Below, in pieces: positions 10,936 to 22,576 of a stretch of 64,000 bases of DNA; the first letter of the stretch is position 1; each line of letters starts with the position of its first letter. The position numbers were made by a program, and so were the translations under genes. The stretch lies in assembly GCA_016271365.2 (NCBI GenBank), contig CM057449.1:1561118501-1561182500 (forward strand). The letters are read 5' to 3'. The DNA is from Neoceratodus forsteri (lineage: Eukaryota; Chordata; Ceratodontiformes; Ceratodontidae). A model generated the notes under the pieces. It did no database searches and was not told the DNA's origin. It was given only the letters and a program-made list of their open reading frames with translations.

Positions 10936-13427
10936 CAGAGGTTGTTGGATGTCTTTCATGGCGTGTTCCTAACTCAGCAGGTGGGGGAACCGACCAGGGA
11001 GGCACAGATACTGGATGTGGTCCTGGCAGACAGTGACCAGATTGGGGGCCGGGAGGTAAGGGACTGATTGACGGGGAGCGACCATGCCACGGTCTGGTTC
11101 TGCCTAGACCTAGGAGGGGTAGAAGGCTGCACAAAGACAGAGGTAACTGACCTCAGGGGGCTGGATTTCAAGGAAATGGGAAGGATCCTTGAGCATTTGG
11201 ATGGGATTGGGCCAGACATGGACGCTGACAGTAGGTGGGAAATCATCAGGAGGGGGGTGCAGAATGCTACCAGCACCTGTGCAAGAGTAACACGAAAATG
11301 CGGTAGGGCCCGAATACCCTGCTGGTGGATCAGGGAGGTTCAGGATGTGGTGAGGGGAAAGAAGGCGGCCTATAGGCATTTCAAGTGCTCAAGGAGCGAA
11401 AGGGATTGAGGGGAGTACGAGCTGATGGCCAGAAGGGCCCTAGGGTGGTGAGAGCGGCTAAGGCAAGAAAGGAGCAGAACCTGGCCAGGGAAATTAGGAG
11501 AGGGAATAAGGGGTTCTTCAGGTACATTGGGGAAAAACGGTGGGTGAAGGGGCAGATTAGCAGGATTAAAACAGGGGAAGGATGGGCACAAGACCCGGGA
11601 GAGCAGACTGAGGTACTAAATGAGTACTTTGCCTTACTTTTCACCAAGGAAAATGGGGGAAGGGGGCTGCATCATACATGGAAGGAGACGTGAAACTGAG
11701 GGGGAGACCCTTACCGATCGAGGGTCTGGTAAGAGGGGGGCCATTACTGGCAGGAGGGGGAAGGCAAAGCTAGGGGACGAGGTAGTGGAGGTGGAAATCA
11801 CAGCAGAGAGAGTGAGGGAAGTCCTCGGGTCCCTTAAGACTGAGAAAGCACCAGGGCCGGAAAAATTACATCCCAGAGTGCTGAAGGAACTGGCAGATGT
11901 CCTGGTGAAACCCCTGCCGGAGTTTTTCAGCATCTCTCTGAGGACAGGGTGGGTGCCCCAGGACTGGAAGGTGGCTCATATAGTGCCTCTCCACAAGGGG
12001 GGATCAAGGGAGGTGGCAGGGAACTATAGGCCCGTCAGCCTGACATCGGTGGTGGGCAGGGTGATGGAGGGCATTGTCAAGGAGAAGCTGGGGGGGACCT
12101 GGAAAAGTCGGGGTGCCTGGATGATAGACAGCATGGATTCATCCCGGGGAAATCGTGTTAGACAAACCTTGTGGATTTCTATGACTGGGTGACGAGTGCC
12201 TTGGACCTGGGTAGACCGGTGGACGTCCTCTTTCTTGACTTCAGCAAGGCTTTTGACTCTGTTCCTCATGGGGGCCTGTTGGATAAGCTGGGAGAAATGG
12301 GGGTGGGGAACTAGATGATCAGATGGATAGGAAATTTGCTCCAGGACCGGACCCAGAGGGTCATGGTTGTCGGGTTAGTCTCCTTCCCAAGGAGGATCAT
12401 TAGTGGGGTCCCTCAGGGATTGGTTCTTGGACCCCACCTGTTCAACGCCTACGTCTTAGACATAAGGAAAGGGTATCAGGAGTGAGATGAGTCTCTTTGT
12501 GGATGACTCAAAACTGGTGGTGGTGGTGAATGGGGTGGAGGGGGAGGGTGGCCCTACAGGGGGACCTGGAGGCTGTCGAAAGGTGGTCTAGAAAGTGAAA
12601 GCTGAGGTTCAATGCAGGGAAATGCAAGGTACTGCACCTGGGAGCCAGAAACCTGGGCCAAGTGTACACCCTGGGGGGGAAATGCTACAAGTCTCTATGG
12701 CTGAGGGGGACCTGGGGGTGGTGGTGGATGTCAAGATGAACAACTCGGAGGCTTGTAGGAGGGCAGCGGCCAAGGCCAACAGGATGCTGGGATTCATCGC
12801 TAGGGGATCACCTCCAGAAGGAGGGAAGTGATACTCCCTCTGTATAACTGCTTGGTGAGGCCACACCTAGAGTACTGCGTGCAGTTTTGGATGCCACACT
12901 TAAAGAGGGACATTGAAGTCCTGGAGAGGGTCCAGAGGAGGGCAACCAAAATGATCTGGGGCTTGGGGGACAGGACCTATGGGGAGAGGCTCGAAGAGCT
13001 AAATATGTACACATTGGAAGAGAGAAGGGACCGGGGAGACATGATAGAGGTCTTCAGGTACATGAAGGGGTAAATAGGGAGGAGCAGTCAGGGTGCTCCG
13101 AAGGAAGGGGCAACTAGAGGGCATGGGTGGAAGCTGGAGGAGATTCAGGGAGAAAGGAGGGGTGCTACTTCACTGAGAGGGTGGTGGAGCCATGGAATGT
13201 GCTGCCCAGGGGGCCTGGTGGAGGGGTTCAAGAGGGGGTGGGACATGTACAGGGAAAGGGTTCTGGAAGCAAAGTCCAGTGCAGCAAGAATATCCAGGAC
13301 TGGGAAGGGAGAAGCCAGAGAGGGCGAGGGGGGGCAGCAAGGTCAGCTCCCAGGGTTGGGGGCTGACCAAACGAGCAGACATGAAAGACCGTGAGTCCTA
13401 TTCTGCTGGCATTTTAGTATGTTAGTA
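10936..13427 (+). mobile_element. LINE-B: CR1-like LINE, 3' part
   Basis: This is a plus-strand relative of LINE-A. It enters in the endonuclease at 10936, exactly at the DIRS-B terminus, and ends near TTTTAGTATGTTAGTA (13413-13428). The 3' end matches the reverse complement of 995-1040. The abrupt start suggests that its 5' part lies left of the window beyond DIRS-B, rather than ordinary 5' truncation. The base composition is notably G-rich on this strand, matching the C-rich plus strand of LINE-A. Confidence 0.85.
10940..13260 (+). pseudogene. LINE-B ORF2: endonuclease tail, RT and C-terminal domain
   Basis: The endonuclease end shows VFLTQQVGEPTRE and GSDHATVWF (about 10960-11105). RT blocks follow: EKAPGPEKLHPRVLKEL, GWVPQDWKVAHIVPLHKGG and NYRPVSLTSVVG (11840-12060), then, after a frameshift, LDFSKAFDSVPH (12230-12270). 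A weakened catalytic box reads LFVDDSKL (12490-12515), still with two Asp. The open segment 12828-13073 has [18 protein letters not shown] and RVQRRATKM. The final WNVLP block is at 13190-13210. Stops such as the one at 12312 and several frameshifts inactivate it. Confidence 0.83.
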
Positions 13428-13465
13428 AGGTTCTTTCTGAACTCTGTTCATGAGAAAGTTAATTT

Positions 13466-13640
13466 GAGGCAGGGTGGTCTAGGGGAAGTAGGAGACCACA
13501 GGTTCCAAGCTTGCTAAAGCCAGATACTTTCTGTGTGACCTTGGGCAAGTCATTTAACCACATAGTGCTTCTGTCCACGGAGATGCGGAACTTGACAGAA
13601 GCAGGACCTTGCTGGAAACGAGGCGCTGTATCTTAGCTGA
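13466..13640 (+). mobile_element. MIR/CORE-type SINE relic
   Basis: The segment TGTGACCTTGGGCAAGTCA at 13535-13553 matches the widely conserved MIR core as I know it. It is preceded by a possible tRNA-derived head (GGTCTAGGGGAAGTAGGAG...CACAGGTTCC). The tail after 13600 is diverged and ends near an (ATAAATA) stretch. This is an ancient, neutral relic. Confidence 0.65.
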
Positions 13641-15654
13641 GCTGTCCTGGATACATACATGCCTACATACATAAATAAATATATTTTTCTGTATCATATG
13701 GAGTCAGTGATTTGAGTTTTTTTTTTTTTTTTTTTTTGAGAGTCAGCTGTATGCTTAAGGATTAAAAGCAGATATCTTGTCAAATTTTAAAGCATAGGTC
13801 AAAAAAAGTCCACTAGTCCTGTGTCTGGGATTGGCTAACTTTTGTTCTGGAATACTGAATCTGACGGACCAGCTAAGTCTGGAGAACAATCAGAAAATGT
13901 GTATGATATTGCGATCAAAGGAAAAATGAAGACTTCCAGTACCAGAGAAAGCATTTCTATAACCAGCGAGTTTTGCTTGATACTAGCTAAGAATTAAATC
14001 AATGAGAAAAATTCCGACCTCTGGTTAAAGCACTTATCTATTTGAAATGAACTTTAAAAAAAAAACTAGACTAGTCTTTAGACTTTCTGGGTCAGTAAAT
14101 CTTTCTAGTTGTTGGTTTAGTAAAACAGAGGCTTCAGGAAAAGTTGATTCTGTATTTATAATTTCTCATGACAGTGCATACAGTTGCAATTAAATAATCA
14201 GATTGAGAGTGGTATTGTGGTCCTAGTGGTTAGAGCGGCACCTTTATAGCTGAGAGCTTGCATGTCCATACCCTTTGTAACAACTTGCCATATAATTTTT
14301 TTTTTTTTTTTATTTAAACATTTGGTAACTGGGAAAGGCACACTGAGTCTAGGCTTGTCTCCATGAGTGACCCGGGGAGAGGGAACATAGGACTGTAAGT
14401 TTTTTTTTTTTTGTTTTGTTTTGTTTTGTTTTTTTAAATTTTCTTCTAGCTGTACTGATAAGTTTGAATGAATCTGTAAGGGGAAATGAGATAAAGTTAG
14501 TTGCCAGAGGCATGCCAGATGACTCTGAAGAGTGATTACAGTCTCTTAGTCGTGTACTACAGGACCACCTGGCCAGTTAATGAGAGAACTGAAAGCCAGA
14601 ACAGCCATTTCATGCTTCAAAGCCAAAAACAACATCTTCATGTTACTGCAGGGCCTGGCTAACAGCTGAAATAGTCACTCCTGCTGTGCAAGAGGGGAAG
14701 TAGGATAAAGGAAATATCCTTCAGAATACACAAACCTTAGAACTTCGGATCAAATAATTTTCCCAAGAGGACTCAGCTCTTAAGACACAAGAAACTAGCT
14801 TGGAAGTGATGTCATAGGGACATTTGTGCCAAGAGTGGGTGGAGACTGGTTTTTGGGAACCTTGTCAAACCCTGAGTTTTGTGAGAGCAAAGGGTAGTCC
14901 AGTTTTGGGACCTCAAACAGTTAACATCTAAGGTTCAAGTCTGCTGTGATTCACCAAGGTGTTCTGTGTGGTAAGCTCTTTCTACTTTGGGAAAGTTAGG
15001 AAGTGTAGTAAGATTTTCCTGTGCGTTTTTCTTTTTTCTGCTGCTGTTCAGAACAGTTTTCATTTTAACTCTGTAGAGTACTGTTCCCCATGGTATTAGT
15101 GTAGTATCCTGGATGATATGGGTAAATATCTTGAAGGATTACAATTTTTTTTTTATATACTTCATGTTTCTGTGATTGAGTCATTTGAGGTACTGCTAAC
15201 TGGGTTATAACTGGCAAAAACTTTGTTTCCGTCTCTGAAGAGGATGCTGTGGTTGCCATATTTTATTTCTAAAGTGAGGTGTTCTCAGCTGTGACAGAGG
15301 TGGGTTGTTTGGCCTTTGGTATGGAGCACTGTACTATGTGGGCAGTAGCTGTAAAGTATGCAGGTGTCAGAAGGGTTTAAGAAAGCTGGCAACAGTGTGT
15401 TATTGAGGCATAGGTAAGAAGGCATAGGCAAACCAGGAGAAGTCATAAAAGTTGCAAGGAGTGTTTTATTTTCAATAACAAGCAAATAAAAAAAAAATGT
15501 GCAGGATAGCTCTTATACAGACAGTTCAGACAAAACAAAGTCCTTCCTCTGAGGGTATCTCTAAATCTCAATCTCCCTCTAAACAAAATATTGCTCTTTT
15601 TATAAATGTTTTTCTTGACAACTGCATCTTGTTCTCGTTAAGATGCATCTCCTG
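13641..15654. other. Mostly unique noncoding DNA with a weak tRNA-like SINE candidate
   Basis: I see no coding signal here. The stretch has T-runs at 13718-13737, 14298-14312 and 14401-14412 (followed by GTTTT repeats). Positions 14219-14275 (GTCCTAGTGGTTAGAGCGGC...GCATGTCCATACCC) resemble a tRNA A-box and a poor B-box before a T-run, so a decayed SINE is possible. The short open frames near 15065-15485 have no recognisable domain. Confidence 0.5.
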
Positions 15655-15860
15655 ATCTTACTTCAAGAAACAGATTTTGCAGCAGGTTACACCATTAGGA
15701 CTGAAGCCGGTAGGTGCCAGGACCCCACGAAAATTTTCTAGCTAGCAGTATCCAGCGGGAACCGCCCCCGATGTCAGGCATCATACAAAGGCTATCCCCC
15801 AGAATCCCCAGCCTTTTCTCGCCACACCGCCAGCATCGGCCTCATGGACGCCCTTTTCAG
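15655..15860 (+). repeat. DIRS-C left terminal arm
   Basis: The arm begins ATCTTACTTCAAGAAACAG, then GCAGCAGGTTACACCATTAG, then CTAGCTAGCAGTATCCAGCG and a C-rich stretch. It is inverted relative to the right arms at 46150-46310 and 840-993. The promoter for gag is expected here, but no clear core element is visible. Confidence 0.75.
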
Positions 15861-15871
15861 CAAATGACGAC

Positions 15872-18050
15872 TTGAACTTCCAGCAATTTATTGCTCAACT
15901 CACTGTCAGCATCTCCTACTCCTTCCACAGAGGACACCTCTCCAAGTGTGCCTGCGGCAAACAGATCCCTTTCAAGGATCTCCACTCAGCCTGTCTGTGG
16001 TGCCTAGGCCCGGAGCACAACACCCAGGCCTGCTCCTTTTGTCAGCAGTTTAACAGAAGCACCAGGATCCACCGTCAGAAGGCACTTCAGGGGTTCCTGT
16101 TTGAGGAAAGATTGAAAACAATGGAAAAAGATCCTGCCTCCAGAGGTGAGTCTACCTCCAAGTCCCATAAACACTGGGAAAAACACCAGGAGAAGGCCAG
16201 GTCCAGATCCCCGAACCGGGCCTCGGACTCGTGCACCAGCTCAGGCTCCATGCACTCAGACTGCTCTCCTTCCAGGTCTTGCTCTCAGCCTCCTCCCGTT
16301 AAAGTCTGGGCTTCAGGCAGTCTTTCGGCTTCTCTTCACCCATTTAAGACTTCCAGGACTTCGGACTCTTGTTCAATGCCTGCCCGGGCCTCAGCGAAGT
16401 CTTCCGACCGTCATTGGTCCAAGTCCTCTTCCAAGTCTGCTTCTGCTTCCTCGGACAGACGCCGGGAACCTGACACCAGATCGGCCTCCCAGGGAGCCTG
16501 ATTCCCCCTCCCAGGAAGACCAAGGACCTGACGTCCCTCAAGCGGACAACGGAACCTAAGCGGGCTGCCGATCCTTCTCCAGGCAAACGCCTGTCGGACC
16601 AGACGTCCCTTAAGCAACCGACGTCGGTCAAGCGACCCACGAAGCCGACTGCCTGACAACCAGGCAGACGACACTGAGGACGCCGGGCTTCCACGGGAAC
16701 CTTCGCCCAAACTGGCAACGCCCTCGGACCAGACGCCAGACACCGGCGACAGACCAACCCCGACGCCAGGACCGTTGTCCAGTATGAATATCCAAGAAGC
16801 CAAAAATCTCTTCACCTTTTGGTGGGACACTATTAAAAAGGATGTGGTCCCAGTAAAGCCTCCTCCCCCCCCCTAGGGTCCAGCAGGAAGATCCCCGACC
16901 CCCAAGGAGTCTACACCACCTCCTAGGGGCAGATCCAAAGAAAGAAGGCCCCCTTCACGGTCTCCCAGTCCCAAGCGACTCAGAGGAAGAAGGTCCCCTC
17001 CACAGGGATACGACTCTAAACCGGACTGTTCGGATACCTGCAGATCTCCGTCTCCCATAATCATCCCATCACCAGACCCACGAAACCTCCCCAGGTCACC
17101 TCCGGATGATCCCTCTTTTGCTGAAATCATGAGGCACATCCAGGAGAATATAGGATGGGAAACTGAAGATCTAGACCCCGAACCACAGTGCCTAGCTCGA
17201 TACCTTCGGCAGAAAGATCCTAAGCCTGTGGTGGTGCCACCCTTGGTGGACACCTTCGCGGACGTCACCAAGGCCGCATGGAAAAGTCCGCATTGCACCC
17301 CTGCTGTGCCGAAGAAGGCTGACCGCCTATACAGGGCCCCTGTAGAGGACCCATATTTGGCGCACCAACCCCTGGCTGATTCACTGGTCATCACGGCCTC
17401 TCATGACCGGTCTCAACGACTGCAGCATTTGAGCACACAGACTCTGGACCAGGAATCCAAGCAATTGGATTCACTGGCTAGGCGCATGTATGTGGCTACT
17501 ACATGCTCCATCAGGTCACTGAACTATCTGACACACATGGTTCAGTTTCAGAACACCCTATGGGAACAGGGCCAGGACATGGTTAAAGTCCTTCCGGACG
17601 GCGAGCAGAAGGAGGAACTTTTTGAACCTTCTTCACACAGGGTCAGACGTGGGGACCCAAGTCTTGAGAGCCACCTATGATTTGGCGGACTCTGCGGCCA
17701 GGGGAGCAGCCTTGGGCATCTGTCTCCAGAGACGCTCTTGGCTTTGCATCTCCGGATTACTCCGGACATCCCCTACAACGGAGAGGTCCTGTTTGGTGAA
17801 GATTCCGAAAAGGTAATCACCAAATTACAGCACGCTGGGAAGGCGGTGAGGACTGTACAGGCCCAAGACTGGTTCCTTTCATATGAACCAGAATTGCTTT
17901 CGCGGCCGGCAACAACGGCAGTGGCCACGTTCCGGCCAGCAGCAAAGGGGCAACTTTAACCGCAGGGCCCAGCCTAAGTCTTCCCCAGGCCAAGGTCAGA
18001 GATGCACAAAACTGACCCAGCCTGCGGGAGGCAACACTGCCAAAGCATGA
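15872..18050 (+). pseudogene. DIRS-C gag-like ORF1
   Basis: The open piece 15872-16501 (209 aa) has the Cys/His cluster CACGKQ...CLWCLGPEHN...CSFCQQF, then RSTRIHRQKALQGFLFEE and a long Ser/Arg-rich tract. After a frameshift near 16500 the frame is lost until 17129-17680. There a conserved block reads MRHIQENIGWETEDLD, DPKPVVVPPLVDTFADV, DPYLAHQPLADSLV and MVQFQNTLWEQGQDMV. Later pieces (17622-17959) include GEVLFGEDSEKVITKLQ. A mid-gag capsid-like role for the 17129 block is inferred from its conservation in DIRS-E. Confidence 0.75.
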
Positions 18051-18165
18051 CTCCTTTCCGGCCCCCGCCCCTCCTCTGGATCAATGGAAAGATCAGGTCA
18101 GAGGCTGCATCTCTCACCACCTTTCAGGGTGGCAGACGATAACCGTCGACCGGTGGGTCCTTCAG

Positions 18166-19845
18166 TTGGTAGAGAGAGAACACTCTATAGAATTCCTCGA
18201 TCACCCACCTTCAAGGCCTCACCTGCTTTCCCGTTACTCGGGACAGTACGCACTGTTCATTCAGCAGGAGGTGCTAGCACTTCTGGAAAAAGAGGCCATA
18301 AAGCATGTACCGCAGAACCAGAGAGGCACAGGATATTATTCCCACTTCTTTCTGGTTCCCAAAAAGACAGGCGACCTCCGTCCGATTCTGGACCTCAGCG
18401 ACCTCAGCGCTTCGGTGCTCTACGAACGCTTCCGCATGGTGACTCTTCCAGGGCTAATTCCCATGCTCAAGCAGGGCGCCTTCTTAGCGTCACTGGACAT
18501 GCAGGATGCCTACCTGCACATCCCGATAACTCGGGTGAACAGAAAATTCTTGCAGTTCAAGTTTCTGGGTCGCCATTATCAGTTCCGAGCCCTCCCTTTC
18601 TGGCTGTCCTCGGCACCTCGGGTATTCTTGAAGTGCATGGCAGTCGTTGCGGTGGCTCTCAGGAGACACGGCCACTACGTGTTCCCCTTCCTGGATGACT
18701 GGCTCCTCATGGCCCCCTCTTGGGAGGCTCTGATGTCCACGATCCACTGTACTTATTCCCTCTTCGGGTCATTGGGCATCATCATCAGTCGGGAGAAGTT
18801 GCACCTGGTTCCGTCTCAGAGACTGCAGTCCATAGACGCAGTCCTGGACACGGTTCAGGGGAAAGCTTTTTTCCCTAGGACAGAGCAGAGCACATCAGAT
18901 CCCTCATAAGGGATATCTTGGCAAAGAAGACCGTCCCAGCAAGACTGGTCCTTTGCCTACTCGGACACATGGCTGCGGCCATTGCAACAGTTCCTTTAGC
19001 CCGTCTCCACATGCGGGTGACCCAGTGGATGTTACGGGTGCAGTGGGATCAGAAGCAAGACCATCTGTAGCATCCAGTCAGGATCACGAATGCCGTCATC
19101 CAGAATTGGCAATGGTGGCTCGACCCAGAGCACCTGGCATTGGGAGTCCCCTGCGTTGCACTGTCTCCGGTTGTGATACTCTTCATGGACACTGCGGGGT
19201 CCGGTTGGGGAGCGCACCTCAACGGTCTCAGGGCTCGTGGATGACTCAGGAAGCTCATCTTCACATAAACATTTTGGAGATGAGAGCGGTCCTTTACGCC
19301 TTGCAGGCTTTCCAATCGGAGATTCCACTGGGTACTCTTCTGCTACAAACAGACAATACCACAGTGATATATTACCTCAACAAACAAGGAGGCTCTCATT
19401 CCTACCCTCTTTGCAGGGAGGCCATAAGGTTGTGGGATTGGGTGCTGCAACACGGCGCAAACCTTATGGCTGTTCATGTTCCAGGAGTGGACAATGTTAT
19501 CACAGAAAGTTTAAGCAGATCTCAGGCCAGAGTCCATGAGTGGGAACTACTCCAGGAGGTCGTAGAGGATCTGTTTCACAGATGGGGACGTCAGAGTTAG
19601 ACCTTTTCGCGTCCCCATCCAACGCAAAACTGCCCAATTTCTGCTCGCTAGATCCAGGGTCTGGTGTTTTCTGGCGAGACGAGTTGTCCCTCTCCTGGGC
19701 AGGCAGATTCCTCTACGCATTTCCTCCCTTCCCATTGATTCAGAGGGTTCTTCTGAAACTTCGCAGAGAACAGGCGACGCTGATCTTAATCGCGCCCTTT
19801 TAGCCCAGGCAGCTCTGGTTCTCTCTGCTGTACCAACTGTCTTAG
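18166..19845 (+). pseudogene. DIRS-C reverse transcriptase and RNase H
   Basis: The RT (18166-18909, 247 aa open) has GYYSHFFLVPKK, GDLRPILDLSDLS, SLDMQDAYLHI, LPFWLSSAPRVF (motif B, with Trp for the usual Gly) and FLDDWLL. After a frameshift, RNase H is open in 18953-19600. The first Asp block near 19190 is degraded (DTAGSGWGAHL in a shifted frame). INILEMRAVLYALQAF holds the Glu and QTDNTTVIYYLNKQGG the second Asp. HVPGVDNVITESLSR has Glu where the last catalytic Asp normally sits. The tail with LDLFASPSNAKL and FPPFPLIQRVLLKL is at 19590-19800. Confidence 0.87.
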
Positions 19846-20400
19846 GATGAGGGTGGTGGGGTGGCGGCAAAGTACATTTCAAGGTTAACACCCTGTGTTC
19901 TACATAAACCCAAATAGCTTTCTGCAAGCATTTCAATAATAATTATTTCCTTGGCGTAGAGATATATGTGAAACACGCAAGGAATTAGAATTGCAAGTAC
20001 AACCCCATGCCTCTGGGGATACATGCATGCAAAGAAATCATTGGCTCCACTATACTTGACACAGGAGAAATGACTGAAATTACAAACTGTACCCTCCAAA
20101 ACAACCATGGAGGGTGCAGATCACCCACAAACAGCAGGACATCATGGACACTCTGGATCTGACATGGCTTTGTCACTATAAATGTTGTCTGTCCAGTCAC
20201 AGAACAGTGTATACAAAAGGGGACTGTATATTCAACTAGTTTTATTTTGATATAAGCAAAAGTAGATAGAGAGAAGACACTATGTCTGGGCCATATGAGA
20301 AATGCACACTGCCAAACCTGCAGGAGTTTTGATGAAGGAAAGGATTGGGCTATGAGAAAGACCAAACATGGGCGGAACTCATAAACATCCTTGAAAAAAG
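19846..20400. other. Noncoding stretch between DIRS-C and the Gmr1-like element
   Basis: No domain, motif or repeat family is recognised on either strand. Part of it may be the left LTR or leader of the Ty3 element that follows, but no second LTR is visible to compare with. Confidence 0.4.
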
Positions 20401-20421
20401 TGACCAGGAAAGCGGTGCAAA

Positions 20422-21990
20422 ATGGTTGCTGCTAGCCAGGGTTTTGAGATGGTGGCTTGGGAGAATGCAAATGAGCCAGAGCCTTTGACTAGGGCAGTTG
20501 CTGAAGCAGACCGGGTACAAATGTTGGAGCTGGAGTTTGCCCTGGTTAAGGAGAAGGCAGAAATTGAGGCAAAAGGTAGATGCGGATCTGTAGAGGGGAA
20601 AACTGGAAGCCGAGGAGCAAGAAAACTGTGCCAGCACGAGATCTGGCTGAGAGAGGAGTGAGAGAGACAGCGCCAGCACAAGCAAGAAGGGTGAGAAAGG
20701 CAGTGCCAGCAAGAGTGAGAGGAGCGAAAGAGGCAGTACCAGCATGAGATCCAGGTGAAGGAGTTTGAGCATGTGAGAGATGGAGACTCTGCGCCAGAGG
20801 ACAACACCACAAACTGTGAGTAATGGCATGAGAGGTTCGACCCAGGAAGCTAAAATTTATTGTAGAATGTTCCCCAGATATCGGGGGAGGATGCTCTTGA
20901 TTTGTTTTTAAGATCTTTCAAGGGAATCTGTGGGCAGTTTGAATTGGGCAAGGCTACTTGGGCAGGTCACTTAATGCCAGCGCTTATAGGCAAGGCATTA
21001 GCAGCTTTTGCCACAGTGGACAATGAGGAGTGCAGGACTATGATAGAGTGAAAAAGGCCTTGCTTAAGCGTTTTGAGTTCACTCATGAGGCCCAGAGGCA
21101 AAAATTTAGAACGTCAAGAAACGCATTGGGAGATAACTGTGCTGAAATGTGTATGCAGCCTTGTTTATTTATTGTATTGTATCAGAATTGCATACCTTTG
21201 AGTCAGAGACTCATTTACAAAGGCTGTACATCAGAAAACATATAGATATTCAACATTAACTTCACATGTTACAGTTAGTTACAAACAGTGAAGTGCAGCT
21301 GCACGCAGGTAGCATTGTCATGAGAGCATCCAGGTTGTACATTGCGGACAATTATCCTTATTTACATTACATTAAGGTTACACGGTCTTATATACAGTAA
21401 AATTACAACTGCCAGCAGGAAGCATGGCCATACATCAGGCTGTACAATGAACATATTTATTCGAAATTACATTTCGTTCCATCAGGTATATAGCAGCTAC
21501 CAGTTGTAGCTTAATCATAGGTATATAGCAGGTACCATTTGTAGCTTAGTCATAGGCAGTATCAATGGTCTTTACTAGGATATAATTAGTTGTTAGATAG
21601 AATTGTTAGAACACTGGGTTGAGGGTGCCAAAGCTGGCTTTGTAGAGGAAATCAATTATTTATTTCTTCTGGAACAGTTCCTAGAACCTGTTCCTTAGGA
21701 ACTGAGAATATGGTTGTTAGAATTCCGAGCTGAGCGAGGGAGGCAGCCAAGAGGGCTAATCAAGTTCATATCCCGCTGACCATCCTCTCACTGCAAAGGT
21801 AATGAGGGAGGGAAATCAGGTGGTTTTAGGGGAACCAGGGGGGACATCCTAAAAGAAGCCAGCCTGTACCTGAACAAAGAGGGAAGCCAACTGGTTTCAG
21901 AAGCAAGGAGACAGGTGAAGGCAGGTGCTACGTGTGCCAGAAACTGGGGCATGTGTCTTACGATTGTCCAAAAAAATGTGAAAAAAGGGG
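20422..21990 (+). pseudogene. Gmr1-like gag with SCAN-like capsid and CCHC knuckle
   Basis: A Glu/Lys/Gln-rich coiled-coil-like N-terminus (20422-20800) is broken by stops. It leads to a capsid region with FKGICGQFEL, TWAGHLMPALIGKALAAF and, in 21030-21130, YDRVKKALLKRFE...EAQRQKFRTS. This resembles the SCAN fold of vertebrate zinc-finger proteins, which derives from Gmr1-like gag. After the 21150-21785 insert, gag resumes and ends with GRCYVCQKLGHVSYDC (21923-21970), a perfect C-x2-C-x4-H-x4-C knuckle for RNA binding. Confidence 0.72.
21150..21785. repeat. Unidentified AT-rich insert in Gmr1-like gag, with a 35-bp tandem duplication
   Basis: The gag frame is lost at about 21150 and similarity resumes near 21790. 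The insert has no coding signal. At 21486-21520 and 21521-21555 a 35-bp unit starting GTATATAGCAG and ending CATAG is repeated with three mismatches. The insert could be a SINE, a LINE tail or an LTR; I do not recognise it. Confidence 0.45.
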
Positions 21991-21999
21991 TTAGTGCAG

Positions 22000-22576
22000 T
22001 TGGAGGCGGGTAGTTTTGGGAGCTCACACAGATAGTGGCTTGTACACATAAGTGTAGTATCCTCTAACTCCACTGTGCACGTACACCCTTTTGTTTGTAA
22101 GCAGAATGGTGACCCAGAGTTTGAGAGACATGGGGGGCCTTCATTTCTATGGTGAAACAGGGTTTGATTCAGGAGAAACATATCCTGCCTGGCTAGTTTT
22201 CTAGGATTAGAAGAGTGACGGCTTTGTGGCCTGCGTACCAATGGCCCGGATCTTTCCAAGCTGGGAAGGTGGACAGGGCATACAGGAGATGGATGGTGTA
22301 CCAGACCTGCCTTTGTATGTAATCATGGGTAATAACTTTGATAGTAGGGCCGACATTGTGTGTTACTACCCGTAAAAAGGTGAGGAAGCAACCCCTACCT
22401 TAGTAGCAGGAGACGTAGCTGAAGAACAAGCTGGGAGCAGCAGTTCTGAGACACAGCTACTGACTGAGGAGAGGCTAGCTGTGAGCGTCTCTTTCACAGA
22501 AGTGTGTGCTTTGTAGAAGGTCAGGCATGTAGACCTAGGGAGAGCTCAGCAAGCTGACCCATCCCTGCAGAAATTA
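22000..22576 (+). pseudogene. Gmr1-like protease region and linker up to the LINE-C junction
   Basis: The region after the zinc knuckle is broken by frameshifts. It ends in a MDGVPDLPLYVIMGNNFDS segment (22285-22345), typical of the C-terminal DLPxxxxxGNDF block of retroelement aspartic proteases. The catalytic D-[ST]-G is not clearly preserved. The frame then runs to a DPSLQKL-like end at 22570, where LINE-C starts. Confidence 0.55.

Larger units (their letters stand above)
15655..19845 (+). mobile_element. DIRS-C: DIRS-like element, family 1, lacking its right part
   Basis: The left end ATCTTACTTCAAGAAACAG at 15655 matches DIRS-E at 33344. A left arm, a gag-like ORF, RT and most of RNase H follow. 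Similarity to DIRS-E stops near 19845, within the RNase H tail, so the recombinase, ICR and right terminus are missing. What follows is not a recognised element. The break may be a deletion or truncated integration. It falls within a few codons of the point where DIRS-B is interrupted. Confidence 0.87.

Noticed and set aside
14219..14290. Possible functional tRNA gene
   Set aside because: Only an A-box-like and a poor B-box-like segment are present. No cloverleaf closes, and a long T-run follows, so a SINE relic is more likely.
15065..15485. Two short minus-strand frames as a small host gene
   Set aside because: They are 64-66 codons, with no domain, no splice context and a composition like the surrounding noncoding DNA.
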